DNA from: Actinomycetota bacterium
Lineage (GTDB): Bacteria > Actinomycetota > Actinomycetes > Streptosporangiales > Streptosporangiaceae
Direction of reading: 5' to 3'
DNA length: 7,384 nt
Assembly: GCA_003168295.1 (NCBI GenBank)
Contig: PMST01000568.1
Location: 2,324-9,707 of the forward strand
In this document: piece by piece, positions 1-5,830 of the stretch
How positions within the stretch are numbered: the stretch's first letter is position 1
Layout of the letters: each line of letters starts with the position of its first letter
Made by a program: the position numbers and the translations under genes
Notes under the pieces: generated by a model
Database searches by the model: none
What the model was told of the DNA's origin: nothing
Seen by the model: the letters and a program-made list of their open reading frames with translations, nothing else

Positions 1-920
1 CCGAGCGCGGGCTCGCGGCGGCCAGCCGGATCAGCGCCGCGACCGGAGCGCGGCTGCTGGCCGAGACGTTTCCGGCGCGGATGGAAGCCGGTGCCGGGAT
101 CCCCGCCGTCAACCGCCTCGCATACCTAGCCGAACGCGCCGAAGCTCAGCTGACCGGACTCGATCACCTCATCCTGGCCGGGGCCCGGGCGCCGGTCTCG
201 TTCTTCGGTTATCCGGGCCACCCCAGTGACCTGGTGCCCGCGGGCTGCCCGGTGACCGTCCTGGCCGAGGCCGACCAGGACGCTCAGACCGCCCTGGAGC
301 AACTGGCCGACCAGATCGCCGCGGAAACCCCGCCGGTCCTGGCCCGCGCCGCGCGGTCGGCGGTTATCCCTGGGCCGCTCACGGCGAGCACCCTGGCCAG
401 CGCGATCGCGGCGTCGCTGCCTGAGCACGCGATCGTGTCCGACGAGGCCAACACGTCGGGGGCCGCGTTGGCCCAGGCGCTGGCCGGCGCGCCACGGCAC
501 ACCCTGCTGACCCTCACCGGCGGCGCTATCGGACAGGGCCTGCCGGTCGCGACGGGTGCAGCGGTGGCCGCCCCGGACCGGCCGGTGCTGGCCCTCGAAG
601 CCGATGGCAGTGCGCTCTACACCATCCAGGCGCTGTGGACTCAAGCCCGCGAGCAGCTCAACGTCACGACGGTGCTGCTGAACAACGCCGCGTACGCCAT
701 CCTCCGGATGGAACTGGCCCGCACCGCCGCCGGGGAGGTAGGCCCGCGCGCCTCGCGGATGCTCGACCTGTCCGACCCGACACCCAACTTCGCGGAGATC
801 AGCACCGGCATGGGCGTCCCCGCGACCCGGGTGCAGCGGGCCGAGGACCTCGACCAGGCGCTGCGCCGGGCCTACGCCGAGCCCGGGCCGCACCTGATCG
901 AGGCCATGATGTCCCGTTGA
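1..920 (+). CDS. ThDP-dependent enzyme, benzoylformate decarboxylase/acetolactate synthase-like (5' truncated)
   Basis: This is the C-terminal 305 residues of a thiamine-diphosphate enzyme; the frame is open from base 3, so the gene starts outside the window and the ATG at 81 is internal. The first third, with SFFGYPGHPSDLVPAGC, fits the central TPP domain. The last 180 residues form the pyrophosphate-binding domain: GGAIGQGLP, then ADGSALYTIQALWTQARE, then NNAAYAIL, i.e. the ThDP/Mg motif (D-G-S, about 25 residues, N-N), with Ala in place of the first Gly of GDG. That spelling matches the 'acetolactate synthase large subunit-like' proteins that group with benzoylformate decarboxylase (MdlC) rather than true biosynthetic IlvB. 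The likely reaction is decarboxylation or carboligation of a 2-oxo acid; the substrate is unknown because the N-terminal domain with the catalytic Glu is missing. It converges tightly on the SsgB-like gene. Confidence is high for the family, low for the substrate. Confidence 0.88.
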   Translation, partial: ERGLAAASRISAATGARLLAETFPARMEAGAGIPAVNRLAYLAERAEAQLTGLDHLILAGARAPVSFFGYPGHPSDLVPAGCPVTVLAEADQDAQTALEQLADQIAAETPPVLARAARSAVIPGPLTASTLASAIAASLPEHAIVSDEANTSGAALAQALAGAPRHTLLTLTGGAIGQGLPVATGAAVAAPDRPVLALEADGSALYTIQALWTQAREQLNVTTVLLNNAAYAILRMELARTAAGEVGPRASRMLDLSDPTPNFAEISTGMGVPATRVQRAEDLDQALRRAYAEPGPHLIEAMMSR

Positions 921-933
921 CCCGGCTGCGGGT
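920..933. terminator. short hairpin between convergent genes
   Basis: ACCCG-GCTG-CGGGT forms a perfect 5-bp stem with a 4-base loop, followed on the plus strand by TTTA. It fills exactly the gap between the two facing stop codons (TGA ending at 920, TAA beginning at 934 on the minus strand). It could act as a weak bidirectional terminator, but the stem is short and there is no real T-tract, so this is tentative. Confidence 0.3.
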
Positions 934-1395
934 TTACGCCTGGCTGAGCAGTTCGGTCAGCTCGTCGTCGAAGTTCAGGTACGACGACTCCTGCCCGGTC
1001 GCCACCACCTGGTAGGACCGCTGCAGGAACCGCTCGATCGCCTTGGCGCTGATCTCGAACTGCGCCTGCCCGTAAGGCGAGCTCATCGCGATGTTCAAGA
1101 TCGCGTTCCCGGCAGCGCCGCCGCCGATGGCCGCCGCGTCCGGGTCACGCGATGCCGCTGACGGCCAGGCCCGGACATCCCCGAGACCCTCGCTGCCTTT
1201 GAGGCCCGCCGCGAGCAGGTCGCGGGCCAGGATCCACTCCACCGGCTCATCCGTGCCCACCTTAAACGCCATCCGGATCGCGTACGGATCCGCGCAGCTG
1301 TAGGACAGCCCGGCCGTCAGCGGCACGATCGTTCGTCCCGGCCCGACCAGCCCTAGGCCCAGCTCCGCCGAGATCTCAGAACAGTTGCTGCTCAT
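934..1395 (-). CDS. SsgA-family sporulation/cell division protein, SsgB-like
   Basis: A 153-residue SsgA-like protein (SALP). Family hallmarks in order are ADPYAIRMAF (35-44), PVEWILARDLLAAGL (51-65), GDVRAWPS (72-79), a strand-turn AILNIAMSSPYGQAQFEI (98-115), the helix AKAIERFLQRSY (117-128) and the acidic tail NFDDELTELL (141-150). The arrangement follows SsgB most closely. SsgB is the conserved SALP that, with SsgA, positions FtsZ at future sporulation septa in Streptomyces; it acts in the cytoplasm at the membrane. The ATG at 1395 is chosen because GGAGGG lies just upstream and the family N-terminus starts here; the open frame runs further upstream only as a GC-rich artefact. Unusual: about a dozen extra Ala/Gly-rich residues (roughly 80-97) between GDVRAWPS and the next strand. 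A GGGTAT element about 32 bases upstream resembles a SigB/SigH-type -10. A symbol is withheld because the genome may hold several SALPs. Confidence 0.87.
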   Translation of the reverse strand: MSSNCSEISAELGLGLVGPGRTIVPLTAGLSYSCADPYAIRMAFKVGTDEPVEWILARDLLAAGLKGSEGLGDVRAWPSAASRDPDAAAIGGGAAGNAILNIAMSSPYGQAQFEISAKAIERFLQRSYQVVATGQESSYLNFDDELTELLSQA

Positions 1396-1426
1396 CAAAA
1401 TGCCACCCTCCGAAGCGTGTTTTCCT

Positions 1427-1432
1427 ATACCC
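1427..1432 (-). promoter_or_regulatory. GGGTAT, possible SigB/SigH-type -10 for the ssgB-like gene
   Basis: On the minus strand GGGTAT is followed by AGG, 31 bases before the start codon at 1395. This matches the -10 used by the SigB/SigH group in Streptomyces, and S. coelicolor ssgB is known to depend on SigH. No convincing -35 (GNNT) is seen at the usual 14-16 base spacing, so this is only a suggestion. Nothing else clear was found in the 1396-1559 divergent spacer. Confidence 0.25.
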
Positions 1433-1559
1433 GTGATATTTGCCTGCCGGGGTAGCCCGCCAGGTCCGCTTCCAGGTGCAGGACAGTTGCGGCCAAGATG
1501 GTCCTTGATGTCCAGGCGCCCGCGATGGCGCTCACCTCGTTGCCCCGTGGAGGAAGTCG

Positions 1560-2744
1560 ATGACCAGCCCGCAGTCTGCTTTCGGCGACTATCAGCTCGA
1601 GATCTACGGTGCTGGGCTGCGCGGCGTGATACCGAAGTTCCCGATGGGGTTCGCGGAACTGGAAGCCAGGGCCTCGCAGGCGCTACCGCCGTCGGTGCTG
1701 TCCTACGTCGCGGGCGGCGCGGGCAGTGAGCACACCCAGCGGGCCAACGCCGCCGCGTTCCATCAGTGGGGCCTGATCCCGCGGATGTTCGTGGGAGCGT
1801 CCCAGCGTGACCTGACCGTCGAGCTGTTCGGGATGACGCTGCCGTCGCCGCTGCTGATGGCGCCGATCGGCGTGATCGGCCTATGCTGCCAGGACCAGCA
1901 CGGCGACCTGGCGACCGCCGCGGCGGCCGCGCGGACCGGGGTCCCGATGATCGCCTCCACGCTGTCCGCCGATCCGATGGAAGACGTCGCCGCTCAGTTC
2001 GGCGGAACTCCCGGCTTCTTCCAGCTCTACACGCCCACCGACCGGGACCTGGCGGCAAGCCTGGTCTCCCGGGCCGAGGCCGCGGGTTTCGCGGGCATCG
2101 TGGTCACCCTCGACACCTGGGTGACCGGCTGGCGCCCGCGGGACCTGGCCGCGAGCAACTTCCCGCAGCTACGCGGGCACTGCCTGGCCAATTACTTCAC
2201 CGACCCGGTCTTCCTGACGCTGCTCGGCCAGCACCCGGCTGACGACCCGGCCGCCGCGGTGGGGCTGTGGGCGCGGCTGTTCGGGAACCCGCTCACCTGG
2301 GACGACCTGCCCTGGCTGCGCTCGCTGACCACCCTGCCGCTGCTGGTCAAGGGCATCTGCCACCCGGACGACGCCCGCCGCGCGAAAGACGGCGGGGTGG
2401 ACGGGATCTACTGCTCGACGCACGGCGGCCGCCAGGCCGACGGCGGCCTGCCGGCCATCGACTGCCTGCCCGGCATTGTGGCCGCGGCCGATGGCCTGCC
2501 CGTGCTCTTCGACTCCGGCATCCGCTCCGGCGCCGACGTCATCAAGGCGCTGGCCCTGGGCGCCACCGCCGTCGCCGTCGGCCGCCCCTACGCCTACGGC
2601 CTCGCGATCGGCGGCGTTGACGGCCTCGTCCACGTGCTCCGCAGCTTCCTGGCCGAAACGGACCTGATCATGGCCGTGGACGGCTACCCCACCCTGGCCG
2701 ACCTGACCCCGGACAGCCTCCGCCGTACCTGTGCCCACACCTGA
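1560..2744 (+). CDS. FMN-dependent alpha-hydroxy acid oxidase, lactate 2-monooxygenase type
   Basis: A 394-residue flavoprotein, the length of mycobacterial lactate 2-monooxygenase (LMO), which converts L-lactate and O2 to acetate, CO2 and water in the cytoplasm. Family signatures: FGDYQLEIY (8-16), [22 protein letters not shown] (42-63, with the active-site Tyr at 49), [11 protein letters not shown] (98-108), FFQLYTP (153-159, Tyr157), TLDT (183-186), LVKGI (262-266, Lys264 binds FMN), the catalytic segment [19 protein letters not shown] (286-304, base His288, carboxylate-binding Arg291), [19 protein letters not shown] (317-335) and GRPYAYG (341-347). The N-terminal signature and [10 protein letters not shown] favour LMO over glycolate oxidase or mandelate dehydrogenase. 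Odd: the usual Ser-Asn-His is Ser-Thr-His. GGAGGA six bases before the ATG at 1560 supports the start. It is divergent from the ssgB-like gene and probably monocistronic. The substrate is inferred from the family, not proven. Confidence 0.9.
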   Translation: MTSPQSAFGDYQLEIYGAGLRGVIPKFPMGFAELEARASQALPPSVLSYVAGGAGSEHTQRANAAAFHQWGLIPRMFVGASQRDLTVELFGMTLPSPLLMAPIGVIGLCCQDQHGDLATAAAAARTGVPMIASTLSADPMEDVAAQFGGTPGFFQLYTPTDRDLAASLVSRAEAAGFAGIVVTLDTWVTGWRPRDLAASNFPQLRGHCLANYFTDPVFLTLLGQHPADDPAAAVGLWARLFGNPLTWDDLPWLRSLTTLPLLVKGICHPDDARRAKDGGVDGIYCSTHGGRQADGGLPAIDCLPGIVAAADGLPVLFDSGIRSGADVIKALALGATAVAVGRPYAYGLAIGGVDGLVHVLRSFLAETDLIMAVDGYPTLADLTPDSLRRTCAHT

Positions 2745-2766
2745 GCCAAGCCGCAGCCAGCTGATG

Positions 2767-3381
2767 CTAGCCGCGCTTGAGGCTGCCGATGCTGAGCGAT
2801 CCGGTGCTGGGTGATCCGGTGCTGGGTGATCCGGTGCTGGGTGATCCGGACGGGGCTGACGGCAGATCTTCTTCGACTTCCCGCACGTAGGCCTCGGGAT
2901 CCCTGTCCACAGCCAGAACGCCGGCGTAATTCCGCGCTTCGTACGCGGCGAAGGCGACGGCGAGGTCGTGCCGGCGCTGCAGGCTGGCCAGCCGGCGGAA
3001 GTCGGTCAGTCCCTCGCGTTCCTCCTCGGCCATGTGATCGCTGTTGGCCAGGTTGGCCGCCGCGACCGCCGCGTACCAGGCGTCGGTACCGACCTGATGG
3101 CGGGCGACCTCGGTGACGGAGTCCCTGATCTCGTTGTGGTCATGGATGGCATCCAGGGTCTCTGCCTCTACCCCGGTGGCCCGGCGCCCGCCCAGGCCCA
3201 CCTGCAGCAGCACGGGATAGAAGATCTCCTCCTCGGCCGCCGCGTGCAGTTCGAGGAACGCCGCCAGCCTGCTCCATATCGCGGACAGCACCCCGGTCTC
3301 GGTGCGATCGATCTGCTCCAGGATCGCGAAGAGCCGGCGCTGCTCGTGGTGGTCGTCAAGGATCAGCTGGGTAATGTCCAT
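2767..3381 (-). CDS. hemerythrin HHE domain protein with repetitive C-terminal tail
   Basis: A 204-residue protein. The hemerythrin-type four-helix bundle covers about residues 1-150, with candidate di-iron ligands His11/His12 (DDHHEQ), His46 and Glu50 (HAAAE), His80/His82 (IHDHNE), and His116 and Glu120 (HMAEE). Such cytoplasmic actinobacterial proteins bind a di-iron centre and are linked to O2, NO or redox sensing or storage; the exact role here is unknown. After residue 172 the protein becomes a low-complexity Pro-Ser-Thr-Gly tail built from GSPST repeats and ending LKRG. The ATG at 3381 is preferred: GGGAGGG sits just before it and family members begin MDITQLILDDH-like. A GTG at 3396 in the same frame would place that ribosome site inside the gene. 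It converges on the LMO-type gene across 22 bases with no obvious terminator, and is divergent from the eCIS-core gene. Confidence 0.88.
   Translation of the reverse strand: MDITQLILDDHHEQRRLFAILEQIDRTETGVLSAIWSRLAAFLELHAAAEEEIFYPVLLQVGLGGRRATGVEAETLDAIHDHNEIRDSVTEVARHQVGTDAWYAAVAAANLANSDHMAEEEREGLTDFRRLASLQRRHDLAVAFAAYEARNYAGVLAVDRDPEAYVREVEEDLPSAPSGSPSTGSPSTGSPSTGSLSIGSLKRG
2788..2847 (-). repeat. 15-bp tandem repeat encoding GSPST units
   Basis: Three identical 15-bp units (GGTGCTGGGTGATCC on the plus strand, at 2803-2817, 2818-2832 and 2833-2847) adjoin a degenerate fourth unit at 2788-2802. On the minus strand they encode GSPST-GSPST-GSPST-GSLSI in the hemerythrin tail. Perfect identity suggests recent slipped-strand expansion; a change in copy number keeps the frame. 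Confidence 0.9.
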
Positions 3382-3434
3382 AGTCCCTCCCGGCACCGTA
3401 TCTCCGGCTCACTGACATGCCCTCAAGCAGCCGA

Positions 3435-3447
3435 CGATAACGTATCG
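3435..3447. promoter_or_regulatory. small inverted repeat CGATA-ACG-TATCG
   Basis: A perfect 5-bp inverted repeat with a 3-base centre lies 54 bases upstream of the hemerythrin start in the divergent spacer. Its position would suit an operator for that gene, but the motif is short and no regulator is encoded nearby. Weak call. Confidence 0.22.
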
Positions 3448-3500
3448 CGGCCCGCGTTCTCGCCCGGCCGCCACACCCGCCGACTCGCGGCCCGCACCGT

Positions 3501-3528
3501 TTGCCCGCAGTTTCAGGTGCTGTAGCAG
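3501..3528 (+). promoter_or_regulatory. possible housekeeping-type promoter for the eCIS-core gene
   Basis: TTGCCC (3501-3506) and TAGCAG (3523-3528) are separated by 16 bases. This would start a transcript near 3535, giving a leader of about 110 bases that includes the 16-bp tandem repeat. Actinomycete promoters are poorly conserved, so confidence is low. Confidence 0.2.
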
Positions 3529-3590
3529 TACCAGATGATGCCGGGGCTGGCCTCGGTGACGCCGCGATGACGCAGCCCGGCGACAATAGA
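3513..3590 (-). pseudogene. possible gene remnant, 25 codons without a usual start
   Basis: Between an in-frame TGA (3591-3593) and a TGA at 3513-3515 the minus strand encodes 25 codons containing LRHRGVTEASPGIIWYCYST. Twenty-one of 25 third positions are G or C, and the peptide has the mixed composition of a real protein end, unlike the Arg/Ala/Gly-rich shadows elsewhere. It has no ATG, GTG or TTG start. It might be the tail of a deleted gene; chance is a real alternative because 25 codons is very short and overall GC is high. Confidence 0.18.
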
Positions 3591-3622
3591 TCATTGTCCG
3601 GCCAGATCATTGTCCGGCCAGA
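3582..3622. repeat. two 16-bp direct repeats with an inverted repeat, upstream of the eCIS-core gene
   Basis: AGATCATTGTCCGGCC occurs twice head to tail (3588-3603 and 3604-3619) and is followed by AGA. The left edge also forms an inverted repeat GACAAT-AGATC-ATTGTC (3582-3598). The array ends 26 bases before the ATG at 3646, so it lies in the probable 5' leader or core promoter. It could be a double operator, a translational control element or a simple tandem duplication. Confidence 0.6.
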
Positions 3623-3645
3623 GAACGGGAGCAGCTGGAGACTTA

Positions 3646-5439
3646 ATGAGCCACAGTGCAGCCTGCCATGAGGACGTCCGCGCCTCCCGGGTTGCGCCGT
3701 CGGCCGACGTTACTTCCGCGTCCGCGGTGCCGCGTTCGGCGCCCGTGGTGGCGCCGAGGCTGGCTGGGGCAGGGTTCGCCCCATCGCGGGTACCGGCTGA
3801 CCCATCCTTCCCTGGTGCGGCCCCGGCCGCGCGCAGGCCGGGTGCGCGGCCCTCCCAGATCCCGGTCGCCCGCGACGGGAAGGAAAGTGGTGGGCCGCGG
3901 GACACCCGAGCGGCTTTCGATGTGGTGGGCGACAAGGCGGCCCAGCGACAGGCTGGCAGTATGGCCCTTGGGCGGATCCTTAAGGCACCTTCCACCACCA
4001 TGCTGCTTCGCTGCGGGAACCATGCTTGTAACTGTGGGCCCGAGGCCCGGGCCCGGGCGGAGTTGGCGGTAAGCGATCCGCATGATCCGGTCGAGCGCGA
4101 AGCCGACCGCGTTGCTGGGGTGGTGATGCGAACACCCAACAGTGGCACGCAGCCAATTTCGGCACCCCGGCCGCGTGGCGTTCTCACTCCGCGCAACCGG
4201 GCGGTCCGCCCCGGTGGGCGTTCCCTTGAACCGAACGTGCGAGCAGACATGGAGGCCCGCTTCGGCGCGAGCTTCGAACGGGTGCGGATCCATGAGGGAC
4301 CCGACGCCTGGCAAGCGGCGGAGGCCGTTGACGCGAAGGCCTTCACGGTGGGCGACGACATTGTGTTCGGGCGGCAGCCGTACGACCCGGTAAGCGACCA
4401 GGGGCGGCGATTGCTCGCGCATGAGCTCGCTCATACCCTCCAGCAGACAGGGAACGCACCGGCCATTTTGCGGCAGGCCCTGCCCGGGCTACCGGCTAAC
4501 AAGGACTCTCCCAAAACGGAAGCCTGCCCGCCCGTGGAACGCGGCGAGATGCAGGAGGCGGCGAAGGCGCAGCTTCGCTTGGTCGAGAGGATCCCCCAGC
4601 AGGAGTGGCTGATATATGGGTTTCCGATCGGCGGCACCGAGATCTCGAGGGCTGAATCGGGCGGCTTTATTTCCGACATCGTAAGAAGCCTGATGCAAGG
4701 TCACTTCGTGTACATGACGGGCCAGGATCCGCTGGAAGTAGTCGGCTTTTCGGATTGTTTCGCCGGACCGCAGGTGGACAACCATGTCATTCGTCAGCGT
4801 CGAGCAGCTGAGTTCTGCGCCGGGGTGAAGGATCACTATGCCTCCACGCCGAAGACCTACCCTGACTTGATCCGCTCCTGCGGACCGGCCCCGGCGGACC
4901 AATATGTCGGCTCGAACGCGACGCGGGAGGACAGGGCACAGAATCGGAGCATCCTGATACGGCGAGTCGCGGTGACGGTTCAGTTCCAAGAAGGAAACGA
5001 GACCTTTCCGTATGATCCGAAGTTCGGGCCGAGCGAGGCTAACTGCGCTTCCTACTCTAGCGACCTAGCGCGCGACATCCTCGGGCGGGTCTATACCAAT
5101 AATGCGCATTGTTCCTGCCTGGTGACCCCGGACGAGCCGCACAATAACTGCGTGCGGCACTGCCTGCAGGACAAGATGTGGACTCTGTTGGCGTACGCAA
5201 ACAGTAACCGCAAGGCCAACGACCCGCCGATGGACATCGACATCGCCTGTCTGAACATTTGGAAACATCACCGCGACTGCTATCACGACTGCGGCTGCGC
5301 CAGCGAATTCATCGACTACCTGCCGTTCTACGCGGTCTGCAACATAGGGCTGCCGTGCGCTGTCGACTCCGCCGCGATCAATCTGCTAAACCGGTGCATG
5401 CCCGCCACGAAGAATGACAAGTATCTTCAGGTACCTTGA
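3646..5439 (+). CDS. eCIS-core (DUF4157) protein with OmpA-like segment and Cys-rich C-terminus
   Basis: A 597-residue mosaic protein. Residues 1-115 are Ala/Pro/Arg-rich and probably disordered. Residues 123-130 (CGNHACNC) recall the short Cys motif preceding the core in many DUF4157 proteins, and DPHDPVEREADRVAGVVMR (144-162) is the conserved lead-in. The core (193-267) holds FGASFERVRIHEGPDA, AFTVGDDIVFG and LLAHELAHTLQQ, with the zinc-protease signature HELAH at 259-263. Residues about 355-441 resemble a degenerate OmpA C-terminal domain (LEVVGFSD, RQRRAAEF, NRSILIRR). Residues 467-584 hold twelve cysteines in a domain I do not recognise. Family knowledge: DUF4157 proteins are linked to extracellular contractile injection systems, often as effectors or carriers. 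The ATG at 3646 follows GGAG with a 5-base gap; an in-frame TTG at 3610 lies inside the repeat and is less likely. Codons in the C-terminal half are more A/T-tolerant than in neighbours, suggesting transfer. No signal peptide is seen. Confidence 0.85.
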   Translation: MSHSAACHEDVRASRVAPSADVTSASAVPRSAPVVAPRLAGAGFAPSRVPADPSFPGAAPAARRPGARPSQIPVARDGKESGGPRDTRAAFDVVGDKAAQRQAGSMALGRILKAPSTTMLLRCGNHACNCGPEARARAELAVSDPHDPVEREADRVAGVVMRTPNSGTQPISAPRPRGVLTPRNRAVRPGGRSLEPNVRADMEARFGASFERVRIHEGPDAWQAAEAVDAKAFTVGDDIVFGRQPYDPVSDQGRRLLAHELAHTLQQTGNAPAILRQALPGLPANKDSPKTEACPPVERGEMQEAAKAQLRLVERIPQQEWLIYGFPIGGTEISRAESGGFISDIVRSLMQGHFVYMTGQDPLEVVGFSDCFAGPQVDNHVIRQRRAAEFCAGVKDHYASTPKTYPDLIRSCGPAPADQYVGSNATREDRAQNRSILIRRVAVTVQFQEGNETFPYDPKFGPSEANCASYSSDLARDILGRVYTNNAHCSCLVTPDEPHNNCVRHCLQDKMWTLLAYANSNRKANDPPMDIDIACLNIWKHHRDCYHDCGCASEFIDYLPFYAVCNIGLPCAVDSAAINLLNRCMPATKNDKYLQVP

Positions 5440-5445
5440 CGGATT

Positions 5446-5477
5446 AGACCCGGATCCAGACCGGCACACCGGGATCT
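5446..5477 (+). terminator. weak stem-loop after the eCIS-core gene
   Basis: AGACCCGG (5446-5453) can pair with CCGGGATCT (5469-5477) with one bulged base and a 15-base loop, starting seven bases after the stop codon. There is no T-tract. It is a possible terminator in the 112-bp gap between this gene and the facing immunity gene; nothing stronger was seen there. Confidence 0.25.
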
Positions 5478-5551
5478 GCACCACCGCAACTGACATCGGC
5501 ATGTGCCAGTGTCCCGCGATCGAGATGACCGCCGGTGCCATCCCCCGCCGC

Positions 5552-5809
5552 TCAGCCCTGCACGTTCAGCTGCTCGATGGGATCAGTGGGCATCTCCATC
5601 GCTTCCAGCAGCGCGAGAAGTTCGTCTCGTTCAGCCGCGGTGACCGGCGTATTGTGCGCCGCGAGCGACGCCGCCAGCTCAATCGTCAGCTCTTCGTATT
5701 CGCCACCCTCCTCCATCAGCTGAATGCTCTCCAAAGTGCTCGGCGACACGCGTTCCGCGAACCTGGCCGGCAACGCTGATGCCCGCTGCGCAACCTCATA
5801 GTTGTCCAT
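5552..5809 (-). CDS. MafI-like immunity protein
   Basis: An 85-residue acidic, mostly helical protein. The order of features matches the MafI immunity family: VSPSTLESIQLMEEGGEYEE (21-40), a helix LTIELAASLAAHN (41-53), the loop TPVTAAERDELLALLEAMEM (54-73), and a C-terminal DPIEQL (76-81). This corresponds to the family pattern of an N-terminal helix, a gly/glu turn, a helix ending in Asn/Asp, 'x-P-[IV]-[ST]' and a helix ending in Met-x-[IM]. In Neisseria, MafI proteins neutralise MafB toxins, some of which are EndoU-type RNases. The ATG at 5809 has AGGAG five bases upstream. The gene starts 21 bases after the stop of the 108-residue linker-like gene, so the two are probably co-transcribed in the classic toxin-then-immunity order. 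The resemblance is by pattern rather than strong identity; another small helical protein is possible. Confidence 0.55.
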   Translation of the reverse strand: MDNYEVAQRASALPARFAERVSPSTLESIQLMEEGGEYEELTIELAASLAAHNTPVTAAERDELLALLEAMEMPTDPIEQLNVQG

Positions 5810-5830
5810 CGGTTCTCCTCGGGTTTCTCA

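Noticed and set aside
126..893. Minus-strand frame opposite the ThDP enzyme
   Set aside because: Gly/Arg/Gln-rich composition without domains; it is the complement of a strongly supported gene.
934..2058. Minus-strand frame of 374 codons extending the ssgB-like gene upstream
   Set aside because: Upstream of 1395 the translation is Arg/Pro/Ser-rich nonsense that overlaps the well-supported oxidase gene; the SALP starts at the ATG at 1395 with a ribosome site.
2169..2738. Minus-strand frame opposite the oxidase gene
   Set aside because: Low-complexity Gly/Val/Ala/Gln translation, a GC-rich shadow.
2968..3525. Plus-strand frame opposite the hemerythrin gene
   Set aside because: No recognisable motif; the minus strand has an intact hemerythrin ligand set.
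3582..3622. CRISPR array or transposon end
   Set aside because: Only two adjacent copies with no spacers, and no transposase or target-site duplication was found.
3610..3645. TTG at 3610 as start of the eCIS-core protein
   Set aside because: It lies inside the second copy of the 16-bp repeat and has no ribosome site; the ATG at 3646 has GGAG at a 5-base spacing.
3591..4361. Two long minus-strand frames opposite the N-terminus of the eCIS-core gene
   Set aside because: Ser/Arg/Ala-rich without motifs; the opposite strand carries the conserved DUF4157 lead-in and core.
5278..5310. Phospholipase A2 catalytic motif in CYHDCGC
   Set aside because: The required CC-x-x-H-D-x-C spacing is not met and no calcium loop is seen, so only a faint resemblance is noted.
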